Positions 1-13,547 of a stretch of 64,000 nucleotides of DNA are shown one piece after another. Each line of letters begins with the position of its first letter. The stretch's first letter is position 1. The DNA is from Microcyclospora pomicola (lineage: Eukaryota; Ascomycota; Dothideomycetes; Capnodiales), in NCBI GenBank assembly GCA_002786065.1, contig NHNY01000024.1:128030-192029 (forward strand), in the 5' to 3' direction. Under the pieces are notes generated by a model. The model did not search any database, was not told where the DNA came from, and saw only the letters and a list, made by a program, of their open reading frames with translations. Made by a program: the position numbers and the translations under genes.

Positions 1-3000
1 CAGGAAGACAGCCTTCACCCCAACCGACACATCTCAGCGTGCCTGGGACGCCGGGCCATCATTACGCGCTTACGGATACTGGCTCAGGCTATGTGGCGCC
101 GAATTTTGAAGGTAAAGCCCAGCAAATGGAGGAGGTTATGGATCTGGTCGAGGAGAAAGGCTTCATTCCAGCAGACTTGGTCGAGAACGAGACGACATGG
201 TTCTACAATCAGCTGGGCATTGACGATATGTACTTCAGCACCGAGACTGCCGAGGCGATCTCCAGTCACATCCATTCTTTATATGCTGCCAAGGTTGCGG
301 CATACGCAAGAGACGACAAGAAGCTGGAGATTCGTTTGGACAAAGAGGCTGCGGATCATGCGGTCTACATCGATACCAGTGTTCCAGGTGTTGCGACCTT
401 GGGTGGCTCTCGCTTCGAGCAGAGGATGGAGGAGAAGTATCTCGACGGCAGCAGAGGTCTCAATAGCTTCCGTTTGGAGACATTCCGATCGGCGAACAAG
501 ATCCAAGGTGGGGACAATCAGTCTTTGCGTTGTTACTTTGTCTACCAATCCACTTTCAAGAACAAGACCCCATCGCCAGACGAGACACGGATCGAAGAGC
601 TTGGCGATGAGCGTTTCCTACAAAAGACCACCGAAAACACTCGAGCCATCTATCAAGGGATCATGGACGCTGTCCATTCCCGCACAGGGCCTGTCATTGA
701 TATGTATGACATCCAGGGATCACGGGAGAAGAGATTGATCATTGGGTTCCGCCAAGGATCTGCTATCGGCATGTTCGCTGCGCTCAGCGATTTGTACCAC
801 TACTATGGCTTGACTTCGTCACGAAAGTACGTCGAGCAATTCAGTAATGGCATCACGATCATGTGTATCTACCTGCGACCCGCTGAAAACGTGTCGAGCA
901 AATCACCGCCAATCGAAGCAAGCATTCATCAGGTGATGAAGGAGGCATCGCTTTTATACTGCATTCCGCAAAACAAATTCCATGCACATTTCACCAGCGG
1001 CAATCTGTCGCTCCAAGAGTCGATCTACGCTCACTGCGTGTGGGTCTTCACGCAGCACTTCCTGAATCGTCTTGGCAGCGAATACAACACCCTGACCTCT
1101 GTGCTTGACACGAGCAACAACGTACATGCCGAGTTGCTTTCCAAACTGAAGAAGCGTCTGCGTGCCGAGACGTTCACTGCCGATTACATCTTCGAGATCA
1201 TGAATCAGTATCCGACGCTCGTCCGCTTGCTCTATCTGTCCTTTGCCAACACTCATTACGTCCAGACGAGAGGGGAGCGTGACGATTTCCTTCCGACACT
1301 GTCGTACCTGCGGATGAAGGTGGATAAGGTGCTTTCTGATTCTGAGTTGAAAGACTACATTTCAAAAAACGTTGTGAACGAACACCACGAGCTAGTCATG
1401 ACGGCGTTCAGAGTGTTTAACAGCTCGGTGCTCAAGACCAACTTCTACACGCCTACGAAGGTTGCACTCAGTTTCCGCCTCAACCCGACGTTCTTGCCCC
1501 CGGAGGAGTATGCTCAACCCCTGTATGGTATGTTCTTGGTGATCAGCTCTGAGTTCCGTGGCTTCCATCTACGCTTCCGCGACATCGCTCGTGGTGGCAT
1601 CCGAATTGTCAAATCAAGAAGTCGTGAGGCATATGCTATCAACGCGAGGTCCTTGTTCGATGAGAACTACAACCTAGCCAATACTCAACAAAGGAAGAAC
1701 AAGGACATCCCCGAGGGTGGTAGCAAAGGTGTGATTCTGCTAGATGTCCAACATCAGGATAAGACGACTGTCGCGTTTGAGAAGTACATCGACAGCATCA
1801 TGGACTTGCTCTTACCTCCGACGAGCCCCGGTATCAAAGACCCGATTGTTGACTTGCACGGCAAAGAGGAAATCTTGTTCATGGGTCCCGACGAAAACAC
1901 GGCAGACCTGGTAAACTGGGCGACCGAGCACGCAAGAACTAGAGGAGCTCCATGGTGGAAGTCGTTCTTCACCGGCAAGTCGCCAAAGCTGGGTGGTATC
2001 CCTCACGACCAATATGGCATGACCACGTTGTCAGTGCGGGAGTATGTGTTGGGGATCTACAGGAAGCTGAATCTGGACCAGCGAGAAGTCCGTAAGCTGC
2101 AAACTGGTGGTCCCGATGGTGATCTCGGCTCAAATGAGATCATTCTCGGCGACGAGAAGTATTGCGCTATCGTCGATGGTGCAGGTGTCTTGGTTGACGT
2201 GAACGGATTGAACAGAGCAGAGTTGCTGCGTCTGGCGAAAGAGCGTAAGATGATCAACCACTTCGATATCAGCCTGCTATCAAAGGAAGGTTATCGTGTG
2301 CTGGTCGAGGACAACAACGTCACCCTACCTTCCGGTGAGGTCGTCAACAACGGAACGACGTTCCGCAACACTTTCCATCTTCGCGATGCCGAGAAGTTTG
2401 ACGTCTTTGTACCGTGTGGCGGACGCCCAGAATCGATCGACTTTACGAACGCGAGCAGATTGATCGCGAACGGGAAAGCCATCATACCTTACATCGTGGA
2501 AGGCGCTAACCTCTTCATCACACAAGAAGCCAAGCTTCGTCTGGAAAAGGCGGGCTGCATCGTCTTCAAGGACGCCTCGGCCAACAAGGGTGGTGTCACC
2601 TCATCGTCTTTGGAGGTTCTTGCGTCTTTGTCGTTCGACGACGAGAACTTCCTCACTCATATGTGTGTGCAAGCGGATGGCACGGTGCCACAATTCTACC
2701 AAGATTACGTCAAGCAGGTACAAGCCACCATCCGGGAAAATGCACGTCTTGAGTTCGAGGCCATTTGGCGTGAGCATGAAGAGACTGGTGTTGCTCGTAG
2801 CATTTTGAGTGATCGATTGAGTGTGGCGATCACAAAGATGGACGAGGAACTGCAAGGCACCGAACTATGGGACAATGTCGAGTTGAGGAGAAGCGTGCTC
2901 ACGGACGCACTCCCAAACACACTGTTGCAGGAGATTGGAATGGACAAGATCCTCGCTCGTGTAAGTTTGGCAACATTCGTGAAGAATGACACAGATCACA

Positions 3001-3159
3001 GCACTAACATCATCGTTCTAGGTTCCCGAAAATTACCTGCGTGCCATCTTCGGCTCTTTCCTGGCCAGCAGGTTCATCTACACCATGGGCATCTCTGCCT
3101 CACCCGTTAGCTTCTTTGCGTTCATGAGTCAACGTATGGCCAAAGTGCAGCGGTCCTAG
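1..3159 (+). CDS. GDH2: NAD-specific glutamate dehydrogenase, 5'-truncated by window edge
   Basis: Oxidatively deaminates glutamate to 2-oxoglutarate and ammonium with NAD, the catabolic direction of fungal nitrogen metabolism. The frame is open from base 3 with no ATG before conserved sequence begins, so the true start lies outside the window. About 1,031 codons are present; the family is usually about 1,050-1,100. Exons are 1-2960 and 3022-3159, with intron 2961-3021 (GTAAGT to TAG, 61 nt). The last exon supplies the conserved tail after VPENYLRAIFGSF and stops at TAG 3157-3159. Family signatures are RKNKDIPEGGSKG near 1692-1730 (catalytic lysine region) and the glycine-rich dinucleotide-binding stretch TGGPDGDLGSNEI near 2104-2142. 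The first visible residues are a Pro/Ser-rich leader typical of the fungal enzyme. Family assignment is firm; only the N-terminus is unknown. Confidence 0.96.
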
Positions 3160-4009
3160 AGACGGCAGTCATGCTTGATTTTGCCTCCCACAGCACATAA
3201 AGACACGTTCACGAGATCATGATAGGACTGGACGGACTGGCGCATTGGGCGAGGGGGTCTGCTTCGCACTTCTGCGTTTTCGGGGTGATGTGTTGAACAT
3301 GATCATGAGCTGCGAACATGGTTTTTCAGGCGGGCGTACTTACCCACATGTGAGCGCATTGCTGGCGGGAATAACGTGGAAATCAACGGGGTTTTGCGGT
3401 ATGTATAAATCAGCAACGTGCCCGGTCCAAATTATCTCGTGTTGTCTTCTGTCGTTGTCATTCCCTTCAAAACTCTTCTGCAAGGACGTCACTTTGGAAC
3501 AAAACATCACGTTCGTGTTGCGCGTCTTCATTCCGCTGCTGAGGTTGATCGAAGTCGTACCAAACGTTGATTAGAGGAAGAGTACAGCATCGCCGCTCGC
3601 CGGACTTCAACTCCTCCATTCCCAACAGCACTCTGCTCTTCTCGTGTTCGCATAAACGTCCACTCAACTGTCGCAAGTCTCATCAATCGGACTGCGCGAC
3701 TCATTCTTTGTCCTCGAGACACAAGACAAACAGTAAAGTTTTCCTCGAACTGGCCCGGCCTACCTTATTATTCGACCTACCGTACGCACCAACCAAGCCC
3801 CGGCTGATTACGCGCTTGCGCGCTCACCTCCGAACTACTCACGAGTCAAAATATTCTTCACATGACAGAATCGTCTTGAGCAGACGACCTACGACGCCAC
3901 ACCCGCCTCTCTGCTGCAACAACACGCTGCCCCTTCCAGTCGCTACCTCGTGCGGAACCAAGCTGGTGGCTCTGATGAAGCCGCAAGCGTCGCCGTCCAT
4001 GTTGACACA
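3160..4009. other. Intergenic: GDH2 3' flank and carrier promoter/5'UTR
   Basis: No gene seen. A TATA-like GTATAAAT-type stretch lies near 3400. The 300 bases before the carrier start are pyrimidine-rich, as in many fungal 5' leaders. Confidence 0.5.
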
Positions 4010-5234
4010 ATGACCGCGACACAACCACCATCGCTATCCTCCTCCTCCGCAGCCTCCTCCTCGTCCTCCTCGAGCGTAACCGGCGCAACAGCTCCGTCTG
4101 CAACCTCGATACCGTCCTCCCCCGCCGTCCTCCCGACCATGTCCTCCGCGCCCACCTCGCCGGAATCCTTCTACGGCGTCCGCTCCTGGGTCTCGCAAGC
4201 CGTCATCGCGTCCTTCATCGCCGGGGGCGTCGCGGGCGCCGTCTCCCGCACCGTCGTGTCGCCGCTGGAGCGCCTCAAGATCCTGCTGCAGGTGCAGTCG
4301 GGCGGGCGCAGCGAGTACAAGATGAGCATCTCCAAGGCGCTGGCCAAGATCTGGCGCGAGGAGGGGTTCAAGGGCATGATGGCGGGGAATGGGACGAATT
4401 GCGTGCGCATCGTGCCGTACAGCGCGGTGCAGTTTGGGAGTTATAATTTGTATAAACAGGTGAGTTGTGTGGAGCTTGACAGTCGTTGCAAGAGTCTTTG
4501 GCTGATTTTTATGGTTTGGGGCAGTTCTTCGAACATTCACCAGGAGAGCCTTTGTCGCCGGGTCGGCGGCTGCTGTGCGGCGCAACGGCTGGGATCACAT
4601 CGGTGACGTTCACATATCGTGCGTGTTTCGATAGAGCTGTGTTTGTGAGATTTGCGAGACTGACATGCTATGCTCAGCTCTGGACATCGTGCGGACGCGC
4701 CTCAGCATACAAAGCGCGTCCTTCTCCACGCTCCAAAGGACTGCAGGGACGAAACTACCGGGCATGTGGGAGACCATGGTGACCATGTACAAGACGGAGG
4801 GTGGCATACTCGCTCTATACCGCGGCATCATTCCCACAGTCGCTGGAGTCGCGCCGTACGTTGGACTCAATTTCATGATCTACGAATCCGTACGGCAATA
4901 CTTCACCCCCGAAGGCGCGCAGAATCCGTCAGCGGTCGGCAAATTGTCCGCTGGTGCCATCTCCGGCGCCATCGCGCAGACCTGCACATATCCACTCGAT
5001 GTGCTGCGTCGCCGCTTTCAGATCAACACGATGAGCGGGATGGGATACCAATATAAGGGCATCTTCGACGCGGTGCGTGTCATTGTTGGCCAGGAAGGTG
5101 TGCGTGGCTTGTACAAGGGAATAGCACCCAACTTGCTCAAGGTCGCGCCCAGCATGGCCAGCAGCTGGCTCAGCTTCGAGCTCACCCGGGACTTTCTGAT
5201 CTCATTGCGTCCTGAGGTGGAGACGGATCAATGA
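4010..5234 (+). CDS. Mitochondrial carrier protein, YPR011C (APS/PAPS carrier) type
   Basis: Inner-membrane solute carrier. Exons are 4010-4459, 4525-4618 and 4678-5234, giving 366 residues. Both introns (65 and 59 nt) are GT-AG and splicing rebuilds the second signature. The three carrier repeats each show the PxD/ExxK/R motif: SPLERLK, YPLDIVR and YPLDVLR. The ATG at 4010 sits in a good context (ACACAATGAC) and starts a 60-residue Ser/Pro-rich leader before the first helix. The pattern AGGVAGAVSRTVVSPLERLK and the GNGTNC...IVPYSAVQF block match the group containing yeast YPR011C, a carrier for adenosine 5'-phosphosulfate and PAPS. Substrate is inferred from that resemblance; a related nucleotide or CoA carrier is the alternative. 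Confidence 0.93.
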
Positions 5235-6219
5235 GAAGGACCTAGCTTCTTGATTGCACACCAAACGGACGGGCATTCTTGCGCGGCACTGCAGAGGCTG
5301 CACCTGAGACCAGCCCATCCACTTCAGCATACCAGCGTTGATTCACACGGTGTTGACGGGGCATCATTTACTTCGGGAGCATTGGCGCTATATGGTCGGC
5401 GGGCTAAAATGGGGGATTTGTTCAATCCATGGGGGATATCGGTTTGCTGCATAGGTAGATTTCTAGGCATTGTCTTGCGTCACCACCACTACCATACCAC
5501 TAGTATCGACAATTGTCTAGTCATTTTTTTCTATATGCTCGTGAGAAAGTCTCATGTCGTCTCACTTTTCCCATTGCGGTTTGAAGTGAAGTGAAGCTCT
5601 GTTGTGCCTGGTATATCCAAGACAATACCATGTTGGCTCACAGTGCCGATATCTCATCCCCGGGAATAGTAAGGCAGGTAATCAGGTGTGATGTGCCTTA
5701 AGTAACTTAACGTACCTCGCAAGTTTCAGCACTCCCAGACTAGATCCAGGAACAGTTCCTGCACGTTTATACACTCAGCATTGTGGCATCATTGTCTGAC
5801 ATGTGAAAGGAGGCGCATGCACAAAAAGTGAATCTGGCCGTGATGAGGACCGAGAAGGCGGGGTTGATCGATGCATAACGGCGTTGCACAAGGTGGGGAG
5901 GCCGTTCATAACACAGGTTTGCTGCTTTTTGGATTCCGCCTCGGATGGATTATTTTACTTGCAGTGAATTGAATCTTCGGGTCGAGGTTCTGTTAGACAC
6001 TAACGTACAGTATCTTCGTGAGTGGTTCTGGATAATTATTTCTGTTTCTCTTGTTAAGGCATTTCTGTGCGGGTGCGGTCGTCGTTGTCTTCCCTCACTT
6101 CAGGCCCGACTTGATAGGCGTATCTGGATCTGGACGCCATCTGGAATACCATTGGAGTGACTTACTCTACTTCTCACGACTTTGGAGCTACCTGGCGGAA
6201 CAGGAGACACAATCCCATC
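5235..6219. other. Intergenic region upstream of P450
   Basis: No supported gene. A frame joined to the P450 is open back to a TAG at 6115 but holds no ATG before 6220, which sets the P450 start. Confidence 0.5.
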
Positions 6220-7980
6220 ATGCTCGTCCCTCTCCTGATCCGCGTGTGGACGCCCGTGGTCCTCTACGGCCTCCTCACCACCGCCCTCTACCACTTCCAC
6301 TCCCTCCTCCCCAACCTCATCACCGCCGTCCTCTTCAGCCTGACCACCAGCTATGTCGTCTACGTCGTCGGCGTCGGCGTCTCGCGCGAGCGTAAGCTCG
6401 ACCGCCTCGGCAAGCGGGCCCATGCCAACTATGTCTGGGCCTGGACGCCCTGGAACATGGGCATCCTGATCGAGGCCATCTACTACTTCGCCCACGAGCG
6501 CACCTACGAGTGGTGGCTCGGCATCTTCCAGCTCGGCAACCCGCACAACCGCTGGACCGTCGAGGGCCTGCCCATCGGCGAGCGCATCATCTTCACCGCC
6601 GACGAGGACAACATCAAGGCCATCCTGGCCAGCCAGTTCGGCGCGTTCGGCAAAGGCCCCCAGTTCCGCCGCGAGTGGAAAGACTTCTTGGGGTTGAGCA
6701 TCTTCACCACCGATGGGACGCTGTGGCATGACTCGCGGACGTTGTTGCGTCCGCAGTTCGTCAAGGACCGCGTGTCGGATCTGCAGACGTTCGAGAAGCA
6801 TGTGCAGCATCTGTTGCCGTTGCTGGCGGGGAATGGCGACGGCGCCACGGTGCGAGTCGATGATCTCTTCTATCGCTTTACTCTTGATGCCGTCACGGAC
6901 TTCCTGCTGGGGAAGAGTGTGGAGAGCCTGGAGAACGGTCAGACGAAGTTCGCCACCGCATTCGCCGAAGTCCAGCGTGTGCAAGCTCTGCTCGCACGAG
7001 CGGGTCCCCTCCGAGGCTTCGTGCCCACGAAAACCTTCTACGAGTCGTTGGCGGTCATGAACAAGTTCATCGAAACGTATATTGATCGCGCGCTGGAACT
7101 GTCGCCGGACGAGCTGGAGAAGAAATCCAAGAGTGACGAAGGCTACACCTTCCTCCACGCCATCGCCGGGTACACGCAAAACCGACAGGTTCTGCGGGAT
7201 CAGCTCGCCGCCGTCCTGCTCGCTGGCCGAGACACGACCGCCGTCACGCTGTCGTGGTTGTTCTACGAGATCTCCCGCCAACCCGCCATCGTGGCAAAAC
7301 TGCGCCGGGAAATCATCGATCATGTCGGCTTGCACGATCAACCCACCTACAACCATCTCAAGAACATGCGCTACCTGCAGCATACTCTCAACGAGTGCCT
7401 GCGACTGTATCCGGTGGTACCGTACAACGTCCGCGTCGCGCTCGAGGACACGACGCTTCCCCGTGGTGGTGGACCGGATGGCAACGAACCCATCGGCGTG
7501 GCAGAGGGAACACCAGTCGGGTACTCGACGTTGGTCCTGCAGCGTCGCGCCGACATCTACCCGCCGGAATCGAAGGATTTCCCGCATTACCTGAAGTTCG
7601 CCCCCGAGCGGTGGGACTCGTGGACGCCGAAGGCGTGGACGTACATTCCGTTCAGTATGTTCTGATCTTTCCATCCCTCCGCTTTAGCTCTGCATTTTAC
7701 TGACTTCTTTTCTCTCCTGCAGACGGCGGTCCGCGCATTTGTATCGGACAGTGAGTCTCCCCTTGCATCACCTAAATCCCCTATCCAATCATGCATGTCA
7801 ACTAACCCTGTCCACAGACAATTCGCCCTGACCGAAATGGCCTACACCGTCGTGCGCATCCTGCAGACCTTCGAGCGCATGGAGTACCGCAGCCCGCACG
7901 AGCCGACGATGAAGGCCGATATCGTGCTGCAGCCGTCGCCGTCGGTGGATGTCGCCTTCTTCCGCGCGGAGAAGTCGTGA
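6220..7980 (+). CDS. Cytochrome P450, CYP52/CYP539-type (alkane/fatty-acid hydroxylase clan)
   Basis: Heme monooxygenase expected in the ER membrane; relatives hydroxylate n-alkanes or fatty acids at the terminal carbon. Exons are 6220-7654, 7723-7750 (28 nt) and 7818-7980, giving 541 residues. Introns of 68 and 67 nt interrupt the heme loop, and splicing restores PFNGGPRICIGQQFAL, which fits FxxGxRxCxG. The I-helix AGRDTTA and the K-helix ExxR (NECLRLYP) are present. The first 40 residues hold hydrophobic anchor segments. The long insert before the ERW motif and the N-terminal half match CYP52/CYP539 enzymes. ATG 6220 is the first in frame; 6157 is only a GTG. Substrate is not visible in the sequence. 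Confidence 0.94.
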
Positions 7981-8053
7981 TCGCATGCGTCTGGGGGAGG
8001 CGTGCGAGGGGTGTGTAGAGGGATACACGGCTTCGACTTTGCGAGAGGAAAAA

Positions 8054-8066
8054 GGGGGGGGGGGGG
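8054..8066 (+). repeat. G homopolymer, 13 nt
   Basis: A run of G just past the P450 stop, in its probable 3' region. Length may be uncertain in an assembly. Confidence 0.8.
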
Positions 8067-8560
8067 TTTGGTGAGATTTATGAAGGGAGTTTATGTATAG
8101 AATCTGTACGTATCGCGGTATATAAGGTACTATGGACTGTACATGTCACCTACCTCGATCTCGAAAGATGGGTTGCTATATCGTATCATGAGGTGGAAAA
8201 GGATCCACCCGCTCATCCACCTTCACATCACGACGCACTTCCATGACAGGACTGTAGGTAGATAAGTGGTGAGTTTGGATTTCCCAGTCACCTATGCTTT
8301 TCGAGCTCGAGTTGTGACTTGTGGTTTCGACTTGCCGGTGGAGTACCTAGTCGGGGGGGGGCGAGGAAGAGCAGGGTAGGATACAGGTTTGCGGCATGTC
8401 TGCGGCATGTAGAACTATCAGGAGCATCGGCATCGCCGTATAGGCAGGGGGGCTGTTGGTAGAATATCTCAGCTCTGGACATTCGAGTACGGATGCTACC
8501 TTGGCATGGGTCCGAACTTGTGTGATCTACCGTAGCTACTACAGGCTTGGAGTTTGATGT

Positions 8561-8585
8561 GACTTGACTTGACTTGACTTGACTT
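8561..8585. repeat. (GACTT)5 microsatellite
   Basis: Five tandem copies of GACTT in non-coding DNA. Confidence 0.9.
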
Positions 8586-11500
8586 GAGCATTTACCAGGT
8601 GCTAGGGATTACATGTACTTTAACTACCTCAACTTACATTACCTTGGCTATGTTCCATTATTTGACGTGGGTCAAAGGGAAACCGAATAGGGGAGTAGGT
8701 AAGGTAAGGGAGTATGTAGGGGAGTAGGTAGGGTTCTATCCGGGCTTGGCAGCTGATGTTGACTCAAGTCGGCCTCGATGTGGAGCACTGGACAAGGTAG
8801 GTAGGGTATGTAGAGATGAAGGTAGGTACCTGGGTAGATACTTTAGGTACTTAGCGATGGAGGTATCATGCAGGTACAGATGACATACAGCATCCTCGTT
8901 CACTTCCATGTACGCGTACCTAGTCCCGTCAACAAGGTACCTACCTGGACTCTCGACGGGGCAAAGATACATACACATACCCATATATAAAGATAAGGAA
9001 ATGTAAACAGGTTTTGCACGCACTCGTAACCCCCGTCCAATCAATCTCCAAAGTACCAACAGATCGATCCCAAGGATCTTATTAAGTCTGAAGATCGCGA
9101 GATAAAGTACCTTACCTTACGGGTGAACAGTATAACATCCACCCACCTCTAAATCTACTCTCGATTCTCCACTCTCACGTCCCACGCCAAACGACGACAG
9201 CTCCAGTTCACGGCTCCGGCTACGGCAAATATAAAGCTACAGGACATGAAACAAATTTCCCTCCTACTGTACCTGCAGGTTCATGCTGCTCAAGCACATG
9301 CACATGCACATGAATGCGAATAGTACGAAGACTTGACCCCAGCTCGCCCTGTCCAGCGATACAGACATCCTCCCATGCACACATTCCCACGTCCTCACAA
9401 GTCACGAATCACGAATCACAGCTCACGACATGCACGCGACATGCACGCGCAGCCAACCAAAGGTACAGTACGTTTCTCCGTGGCGACAGTAGTTCTATCT
9501 CCGTGGATATCACGACGATCGATAATCGATAATCGATCCACGATTCACGAGCGAACGAGCGAGCAGGGACCAGGGACCGGGGAAGAACTTATCGCGATCC
9601 ACACCACACCATGCCATTCACGCCATGCGGATGCTATCTGGATGCTATCGTGCACTTCATGCTGCTGCTGGGGTCGGGCGGCCGGTGCGTGCGTGCGTGC
9701 GGCGTGCAGCATCCCGCTTCTTGAGAAAGCTGTGGCATGCGTGCGGGCAGGGGTTGGGGCTGGGAGGTGTTGCAGGGTGTTGCAGGGGGAAGAGCTCAAG
9801 CACAGGCACAAGGTGAAGCATAAGCTCAAGCTCAAGCTCAAGCACGAGGCTGTGGAGGGTGAGGGACGGCGGGTCTGCGGTGCCGGATGTGTGTATACCT
9901 ACCGAACGTGGTGTAGGTTGGGGTCCTTGGGATGAGACGAGCTGGGTGACGGGTGGTAGGTGTTGCGTTTGCTATAGGTAGAAAGATAGATCAGATCGGG
10001 TACGGGACAGTCGATAGGTAGATAGGTACAGGTAAGGATAGATCAAGTCGGGTACCTTACATGCATGCAGAGTAGGGGTAGCTACCTGTTCCCTGCCTAC
10101 CTTACCTACCTGAGATCCCGATCCCCACTCGTCTCCCAACTCACCTATCAAGACCCCAGCACGCCATGCAATGTCCAATGGCAATGTCAGTTCATGTGCA
10201 CGATCATTTCATCTTGCTTTGCATTTCCACAAGCCCCTACCGCCTCGTCCTCGTATCCGCTCCGAGCATGAAATATCGGGCGACCTCGCGTGTGAGTTTG
10301 TCACCGAGTTGGCGAAACCGATAGTGGAAGGACCGTAGAAGTGGTTCTGCGGACCGTTGGCCGTCGTGTCTGGCCTGGTGTGCTGCTCGAGTAAACCTCC
10401 CCCGATCGTGGACAGACCCTCATACGCTCTGCACGATGCCCGACCATCGTGAGGCGTCCAGCCGTGCTAAGGGCGAGGAACGGAAAAGCGTGGGCGCCAC
10501 GCGACGACGACAGCGCACGCAACGCACCGCCGTCCGAGCACCAGCAGCACGCGAATGTGAAACAGGTGTTGGGTGGTTGGAAGTCCAACGGGCGTTCTGG
10601 CTTCTGTTCACGATTTGTGTTTGCGGATGAATGGTCGAAATGGGTTGGCACCCTTTTTTGTTCTCGAACGAAGTGGGTTCGTGAGACATCGCGCCTGTGC
10701 GGGACGACCTAGCTTACATTATGTATAGTAATCGTCACGGGACTCTGTCAACAGGTCGTTGGAAAACACAGTTCGACTCGAGGGACGTGTTAATTTCCAC
10801 TTTTGCCCTGGAGAGAGAGTTTACTAGGTACTGTCGAGCCCCCCTGGTCGTGGCAGGTTCGTGGATTCATCACAGTATGCGGGGGCCGGGGGACTGCATC
10901 AACCCCTTCCATGACGTGAAATAGGACTGCTTGGACATGGCCATGTCGACCAACAACACAAGCAAACGCCGCATCGGCAGTGCGTGGACTGCGCTGCTTG
11001 GTCGTCACATATGGAATCCGACACGTCTGCCGATCGATGCCCAGTGTTGGGCAACGCCGCCAGACGGCACAGTAGAGAGAGGCTCCGACGGCTGTCGACG
11101 CCCCATCCTCATTCCTCCCGCCGCTGTGCCGAGCGACACGTCCAGCACTCTTCTCATGCCGGCCGGATCTACGATAAGGTTGACGACAGGCCTTCGGACG
11201 TGATGAGCACGACAGCGACGTACAGTAGTGAGTCCTCAGCTGCACGCACGAGCAGCACATCAACACCTCCATCCGGCCGGCGTCCTGCAGCCCGATCGCG
11301 TAATGGCGCGTCAAGGCTGCTGCAGCGAGAATAATAATACATGCATGCGCTGCAAGAAGAGCCGACCGGGACTATCGACGGCCGGTAGGGATGCAACGCG
11401 ACATGTCGGGGCACGGGTGATTTGTGATGTGATGAGCGTCTGCTGCTCGGTGGCCCGTTCAGGCGGTTGCATGGGCGACGATCACAACGGCAGATCGAAG

Positions 11501-13490
11501 ATGACACCCGACCCATCACCTCCCCAACGACGCGTGCCGAACGTGTCGGATCCCAGCTGACCGGGTCGGCGGATGGTACAGTAATGTCGTTTGCATCTAC
11601 AGCACAGTACACACGCACCGTCGTGTCGCCGCCGGCATCAAACACACTGCGCAACTCGACATTCCACAGCCGCCTGACAGGTGGGAGGCGCGCGCGCGGC
11701 ATGCAGCACACCCGTGACAGGAGGCCCAGGCTCGAAGTTCCGAGAGAGACTCGTGCTAGCACCGTATGTCCTGTAGCCTCCTCGATCCCTGGCCCCTGGA
11801 CTCCTTGCCGAATGGTCCCCGTCCGCAGGCACGCCGCAAAGTTTGTTTTCGCCTCGGGGACGACAGGGACCCGCGCCAACACCAACGCCAGCACCAACGC
11901 CAACGCGACCCCCACCGCGGCCGCTCACGACGCGACCCGGCAGGCCTGTGATGGTGAGAGAGCAGCTAGAGTCGGCAGACCCTTCCCGTCGGGTCGCGCG
12001 AAGGGCCCACCGGGCTGGACGTGTGGTGGTGAGGCACGAAAATCATGAAATCCGGTGCCGTGTTGCACGCCATGTTGAAGCCTGTACAGTACGGTCGACG
12101 GCTGCTGGGCTGGACCTGTGTGTTGCGGGCCAGAAGCATCGTGCAAAAGGAGTCACGAGAGCCAATGCGGCGTGGTTGTTGTTGGGCCGTGAGTTGTTGT
12201 GTTGGTGAGTGTGCATTGATCTTGCTATAGCACCACCATTGAGACATCCAACGAGCAACCCGCGAGCGTGCGTGAGACAAACGCCATCCAGACGAGGCTG
12301 CAGACCCTTTAGCAGCGAGAATTGGTCTCTCCAGTGTCTGTGCAGTCTATGTGCTGCGCCAGACAGGTATTACTATTTACTACTATCGTACTGTAGGCGA
12401 GTGGTCGCCATGCATCCGGTACAAGCACTGTACCTATGTATACGGTACCTCGTTACCGTCGACGCCAACCTGGATCCGGCAGTTGGGTCGTTCCCAGGAA
12501 TCAGGAGGCGATAGCTTAGATTAGGGACGGTCTCTACGATGCGGTATCCACCTCCAGGCTGGAGATGTGCTTCTGCTTGCGCGGATGCTTGTTGCTCGTC
12601 GCCCTTCCACTCTCTCCATTAGTGCCCAACATGATGCGCGGGGAGCCAGAGGCCCATGGCTTAGGCTGAACCTTGCGAGAATTCGCCAATTCCCATGCGA
12701 GAAATTCGACTCGCCCAATCGCCAGCCCTCCCGCCTACGCTCCCACATCATTTCTTTTACTCGCCATCACCGCACACATCATCTGCTTCGTCTTGCTGTT
12801 TCGACTGCTTCTCTCCAGTAATCCCACCGTCCTGCCCTCGCCTTCCCTTCGCCCTTCACGTTCATTGCAGAGGCCGGTGTCGTCGAGAACGAGCCTGTCC
12901 CGAGGACTGCACATGCACGCTGGTGTTGACCCTGGACCGCTGGGACTGGGCTGCCGCAGACAGGGTGTATAACAGGGCCACAGCACATGTAAACTGGAAT
13001 CAACACTGCACTCCATCCACCACTCCTTCACGACGGCGACCACCACCACCAACACAATCATCACCCCGACCCTGACAACGCTGTCTCGGAACACCCTCCT
13101 TCGCGTCTGGTTCTGGCCATAACAGAAGTTCGCGTCTCATATCATTCGACCTCTGGGTTTGCGGCGCGTGTGCACGACCACCGCCCAGCTGTGTTTTATT
13201 ATATTATCGATTCTCTCCCCCACCGCATTGGCCAGCCCCTCGACCAGATCGTGCTTGATCGTCCGCACCGGCAACACCACACCACACATATCACAACACA
13301 CCACGCCTCTTCGCCCCTCGCTCGCGGGCCAAACACGTCCCAAGCTGTGACTGCTCGCCTCCTTGCGTCGACACATCCATCCCATCCACCGCGAATGTGG
13401 GGTGGCCCGTGACGACCAGACGCCTTCCATCCGCCGCCGTCACATGTCAACAACCCGCCCGCCCACCCACCACATCACATTCTTCCGTCC

Positions 13491-13498
13491 TATATACC
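13491..13498 (+). promoter_or_regulatory. TATA-like element before 13548 gene
   Basis: TATATACC lies about 50 bases before the ATG, after a CT-rich tract. The position would allow a short leader. Function is inferred from position only. Confidence 0.3.
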
Positions 13499-13547
13499 GC
13501 CATCACCGCCCCCGGTCACCGATCCGGATCACTCTCGTTCCACCATC

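Larger units (their letters stand above)
7981..13547. other. Gene-poor 5.6-kb region with simple repeats
   Basis: No convincing gene on either strand. Open frames exist around 10.4-12.2 kb in GC-rich DNA, but several frames are open at once, none resembles a known family and none has supporting splice structure. The stretch 8.1-10.2 kb is rich in short CCTTACC/GGTACC/GTAGGTA words. The kilobase before 13548 is pyrimidine-rich and may be a long promoter or 5'UTR of that gene. Confidence 0.55.

Noticed and set aside
6100-7674. 524-codon minus-strand open frame opposite the first P450
   Set aside because: It mirrors the P450 exon exactly, has no family signature, and results from high GC at third positions on the coding strand.
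11169-11915. 248-codon minus-strand frame in the gene-poor region
   Set aside because: Arg/Ser/Val-rich composition with low complexity, several other frames open at once, no recognisable motif or splice context.
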